NCBI GenBank assembly: GCA_001564065.1
Contig: LKNA01000002.1
Location: 1 to 64,000 of the forward strand
Length of the DNA stretch: 64,000 bases
DNA from: Chitinophagaceae bacterium T5-Br10_B2g13
GTDB taxonomy: Bacteria > Bacteroidota > Rhodothermia > Balneolales > Balneolaceae
Reading direction: 5' to 3'
Position numbers and translations under genes: made by a program. Numbering within the stretch: position 1 is the stretch's first letter; every line of letters begins with the position of its first letter. Below the pieces are notes generated by a model. The model was not told where the DNA came from. It made no database searches and saw only the letters and a program-made list of their open reading frames with translations. Shown one piece after another: positions 62,208-64,000 of this stretch.

Positions 62208-62645
62208 ATGGAACACTTCTCTACACAGTGGTTTCTGGCTTTTTACGTATCTCTAGGCGCCTTGCTGTTGAGTTACGGCATTTTCTTACTCTTCAAAACG
62301 GATCATATGAAGGAGTATTTACTCTCTGCAGCTGAGGAAGACACGCCACCGGCCTCATGGAAAAAAATCCTGAAATACCTTCTGCTTTTTACTCTGCCCG
62401 GGCTTTTCCTCTCTTTTATTCCATTCTCCTGGATTGAGCTTCTGTTTTCGCTCTGGGCACTTCTCATTATTTTTGTTGCCGGACAGCTTATTTTAGTTTG
62501 GCAACATACCTCGCAGGCAATTCTCTCCAATAAAGATAACCTGAAGAGAAAAATTCGTTTTGTGGCATTTAATATGATGTCGATCGGGATTGTACTGTTT
62601 TTATTGACCTATGTACTTCTTGAACGATCCGGCACCTTTTCATGA
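62208..62645 (+). CDS. small four-helix membrane protein, unknown
   Basis: The 145-residue protein has four hydrophobic segments at about 10-28, 53-72, 78-98 and 120-140, with a short acidic loop (AAEEDTPPAS). I do not recognise it. It follows oxyR (52 bp) and overlaps the MBL-fold nuclease gene by 4 bp (ATGA), so it is probably co-translated with that gene. Confidence 0.55.
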   Translation: MEHFSTQWFLAFYVSLGALLLSYGIFLLFKTDHMKEYLLSAAEEDTPPASWKKILKYLLLFTLPGLFLSFIPFSWIELLFSLWALLIIFVAGQLILVWQHTSQAILSNKDNLKRKIRFVAFNMMSIGIVLFLLTYVLLERSGTFS

Positions 62646-63625
62646 TTATCAAAAAGACAGGATATCACGGTCTCTTTTTTCCTGAAATCGGGGTTTCGCT
62701 CGACGGTTACCACCCTGAGGCAGCATACGCTTTTGTCAGCCATGCGCATGCCGACCACATGCCTCGCAACAAAAATACCAGAGCCTACGCCACTTCTGCC
62801 ACACTTGACCTGATGGAGCTTAGAGGATTTACGGGAGAAAAGAATACCCTGAAATTTCTTGAACCGTTTGAGGCGGACCGATTCCGCGCCACACTTTATC
62901 CGGCAGGTCACATCCTTGGTTCTGCCATGATCTACCTCGAAACCGATCAGGGTAGCATTTTATACACAGGCGACTATAAAACACCTCCATCCCCCGCCAC
63001 TGAAGGATTTGACGCCCCGGACCATGCAGACTTGCTTATAACTGAAGCCACATTCGGCCTTCCCATTTACCGCTGGAAACCGCTTGATGAACTTAGAGAA
63101 GAGATTCAGCACTTTGCAGTTTCGTCACTCGAGGATGGATACACGCCCATTTTTCTGGGATATAATCTGGGAAAAGCACAGGAGATCATGCACATGCTCG
63201 CTCCCTTAAATCATCCGGTAATGATACACGGAGCAGGATTTAAACTGTGTGATGTTTACGAAAAACACGGTATTAATCTGGGAAACTATTCAACCTATGT
63301 ACGTGAGGAGTGCGAGGGGAAAATTCTGGTCACTCCTTCATCAGCACTCTCAAAAGGATTTGCCTCAAATATTTCAAAAACTCGGGTGGCGTACTGTTCT
63401 GGGTGGGCTTCCAATGAGTCCAGGCGAACACAGCTCACAGCGGATAAACTCATTCCGCTTTCTGATCATCTCGACTTTTTTGAATTGATCAGGTTCTGCA
63501 AAGAACTCTCGCCCGGGAAAGTCTATATAACTCACACACCTAATCCGGATGTTGTTCAACACTATCTGGATCAGGAGGGATTAGTAAGTTCTTTTCTTCA
63601 CCTGGAGTATGAAGCTGAGGATTAG
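62642..63625 (+). CDS. metallo-beta-lactamase-fold nuclease, ligase-associated type
   Basis: The 327-residue protein has the MBL zinc motif H34-A-H36-A-D38-H39 (VSHAHADHM), then AGHILGSAMIYLET, LYTGDYK, and LITEATFGLPIYRW. The last is characteristic of the putative exonucleases found with ATP-dependent DNA ligases (TIGR04122 type). The late HLDFFELI and ITHTPNPD fit the beta-CASP region. The ligase and helicase that usually accompany it are not in the window. It is convergent with the sensor kinase gene, and the stops overlap by 4 bp. Confidence 0.85.
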   Translation: MIIKKTGYHGLFFPEIGVSLDGYHPEAAYAFVSHAHADHMPRNKNTRAYATSATLDLMELRGFTGEKNTLKFLEPFEADRFRATLYPAGHILGSAMIYLETDQGSILYTGDYKTPPSPATEGFDAPDHADLLITEATFGLPIYRWKPLDELREEIQHFAVSSLEDGYTPIFLGYNLGKAQEIMHMLAPLNHPVMIHGAGFKLCDVYEKHGINLGNYSTYVREECEGKILVTPSSALSKGFASNISKTRVAYCSGWASNESRRTQLTADKLIPLSDHLDFFELIRFCKELSPGKVYITHTPNPDVVQHYLDQEGLVSSFLHLEYEAED

Positions 63626-64000
63626 TTACTGCTCGTTTGACCTGTAGTTACCCACTGCTCTGTACCGGAATGACCGTTACTTGTCTCTATTTTTTCATCA
63701 AACTGTTCTGCTAAAGGCAGAGTGAAATAGAATGTGGTTCCCACCTGGTATTCACTTTTAAACCACAAATCTCCACCATGCTCCTCCACATACTCTTTAC
63801 TCAAATTCAGCCCCAATCCGCTGCCTTTTTCGTTCTTGGTGCCACGAGTTGTAAAGTGTTCATTTCCAAAAAGTTTCGACTGATCTTCCGCCTTAATCCC
63901 CATTCCCTCATCAATAATTTGCACTTCAGCATACCGCCCATTTCTGCTTCCGCTAACCGTAATTTCGTCATTTTCTTTGCTGAATTTTATCGCATTGGCT
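63622..64000 (-). CDS. sensor histidine kinase, C-terminal ATPase part
   Basis: Only the last 126 residues are in the window; the gene begins beyond base 64000. The N box (ANAIKFS), the G1 region (DEGMGI), the F box (LFGNEHFTTRG) and the G2 box (GSGLGLNLSKEYVEEHGG) are all present, as is the final FTLPL. A Ser/Thr/Gly-rich tail of about 30 residues follows. It is a typical hybrid-free histidine kinase end; the sensory part is unseen. Confidence 0.88.
   Translation of the reverse strand, partial: ANAIKFSKENDEITVSGSRNGRYAEVQIIDEGMGIKAEDQSKLFGNEHFTTRGTKNEKGSGLGLNLSKEYVEEHGGDLWFKSEYQVGTTFYFTLPLAEQFDEKIETSNGHSGTEQWVTTGQTSSN

Noticed and set aside
1-64000. CRISPR array, prophage or insertion sequence
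   Set aside because: No regularly spaced repeats, transposase, integrase or phage structural gene could be seen on either strand.

Overview
The window looks like chromosomal DNA of a Balneolota/Rhodothermota-type bacterium in the wider Bacteroidota lineage. That is an inference. The grounds are moderate GC content, weak or absent Shine-Dalgarno sequences before most genes, several promoter boxes resembling the Bacteroidota TAnnTTTG element, TonB receptors with a carboxypeptidase-like N-terminal domain, a DUF4412 lipid-exported protein, and split or fused forms of common enzymes. No transposase, phage gene or CRISPR array was seen. Most of the sequence is ordinary housekeeping and envelope content.

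Layout. 0-6 kb: the end of an SRAP (abasic-site crosslinking) gene, a small unknown protein, hflK-hflC, a tRNA-Leu(GAG) set between two decayed tRNA-Leu copies, and DNA polymerase X. 6-10.7 kb: tryptophan 2,3-dioxygenase, a superfamily 1 helicase and a GntR-type regulator, with intergenic gaps rich in GC hairpins and repeats. 10.8-20.9 kb: a co-oriented locus on the minus strand comprising a TonB receptor, two alpha/beta hydrolases, an AMP-forming acyl ligase, a sodium:solute symporter, a KAS III-like protein and a FabG-like reductase, next to a GbsR/MarR-type regulator. 20.9-30.7 kb: mutS, yihY/brkB, 3-methyladenine glycosylase, yceI, an SDR, comM, a DUF4342 protein and trxB. 30.9-40.4 kb: a three-gene proton-translocating transhydrogenase, a secreted PQQ-type sugar dehydrogenase, an LEA-type lipoprotein, a uracil-DNA glycosylase family gene, recQ and a secreted M24 peptidase. 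40.5-48.9 kb: ilvE, a two-gene 5'-nucleotidase, mnmA, an HNH endonuclease, a PiT-like transporter, glutamate dehydrogenase and an RsbW-like ATPase. 49-54.5 kb: an RND efflux operon. 54.7-64 kb: trxA, an exonuclease-DnaE fusion polymerase, acylphosphatase-thpR-hydrolase, oxyR, a ligase-associated-type metallo-beta-lactamase-fold nuclease and the end of a sensor kinase.

The most interesting unit is the 10.8-20.9 kb locus. Three 16-bp palindromes of the form TTTGAAA-N2-TTTCAAA lie upstream of the TonB receptor, upstream of the first gene of the six-gene operon, and upstream of the regulator's most likely start. I saw no other copy in the window. This suggests an autoregulated regulon for outer-membrane import, periplasmic ester cleavage, inner-membrane import and CoA activation of an acyl-type compound. 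Its KAS III-like enzyme keeps the active-site Cys but has Thr and Tyr at the positions of the catalytic His and Asn, so its chemistry is probably not standard. The substrate is unknown.

Other points of note are the tandem decay of tRNA-Leu with a 44-bp exact repeat, the exonuclease domain fused to the N-terminus of DnaE, a perfect 12-bp inverted repeat before yceI, and a possible 29-residue membrane peptide.
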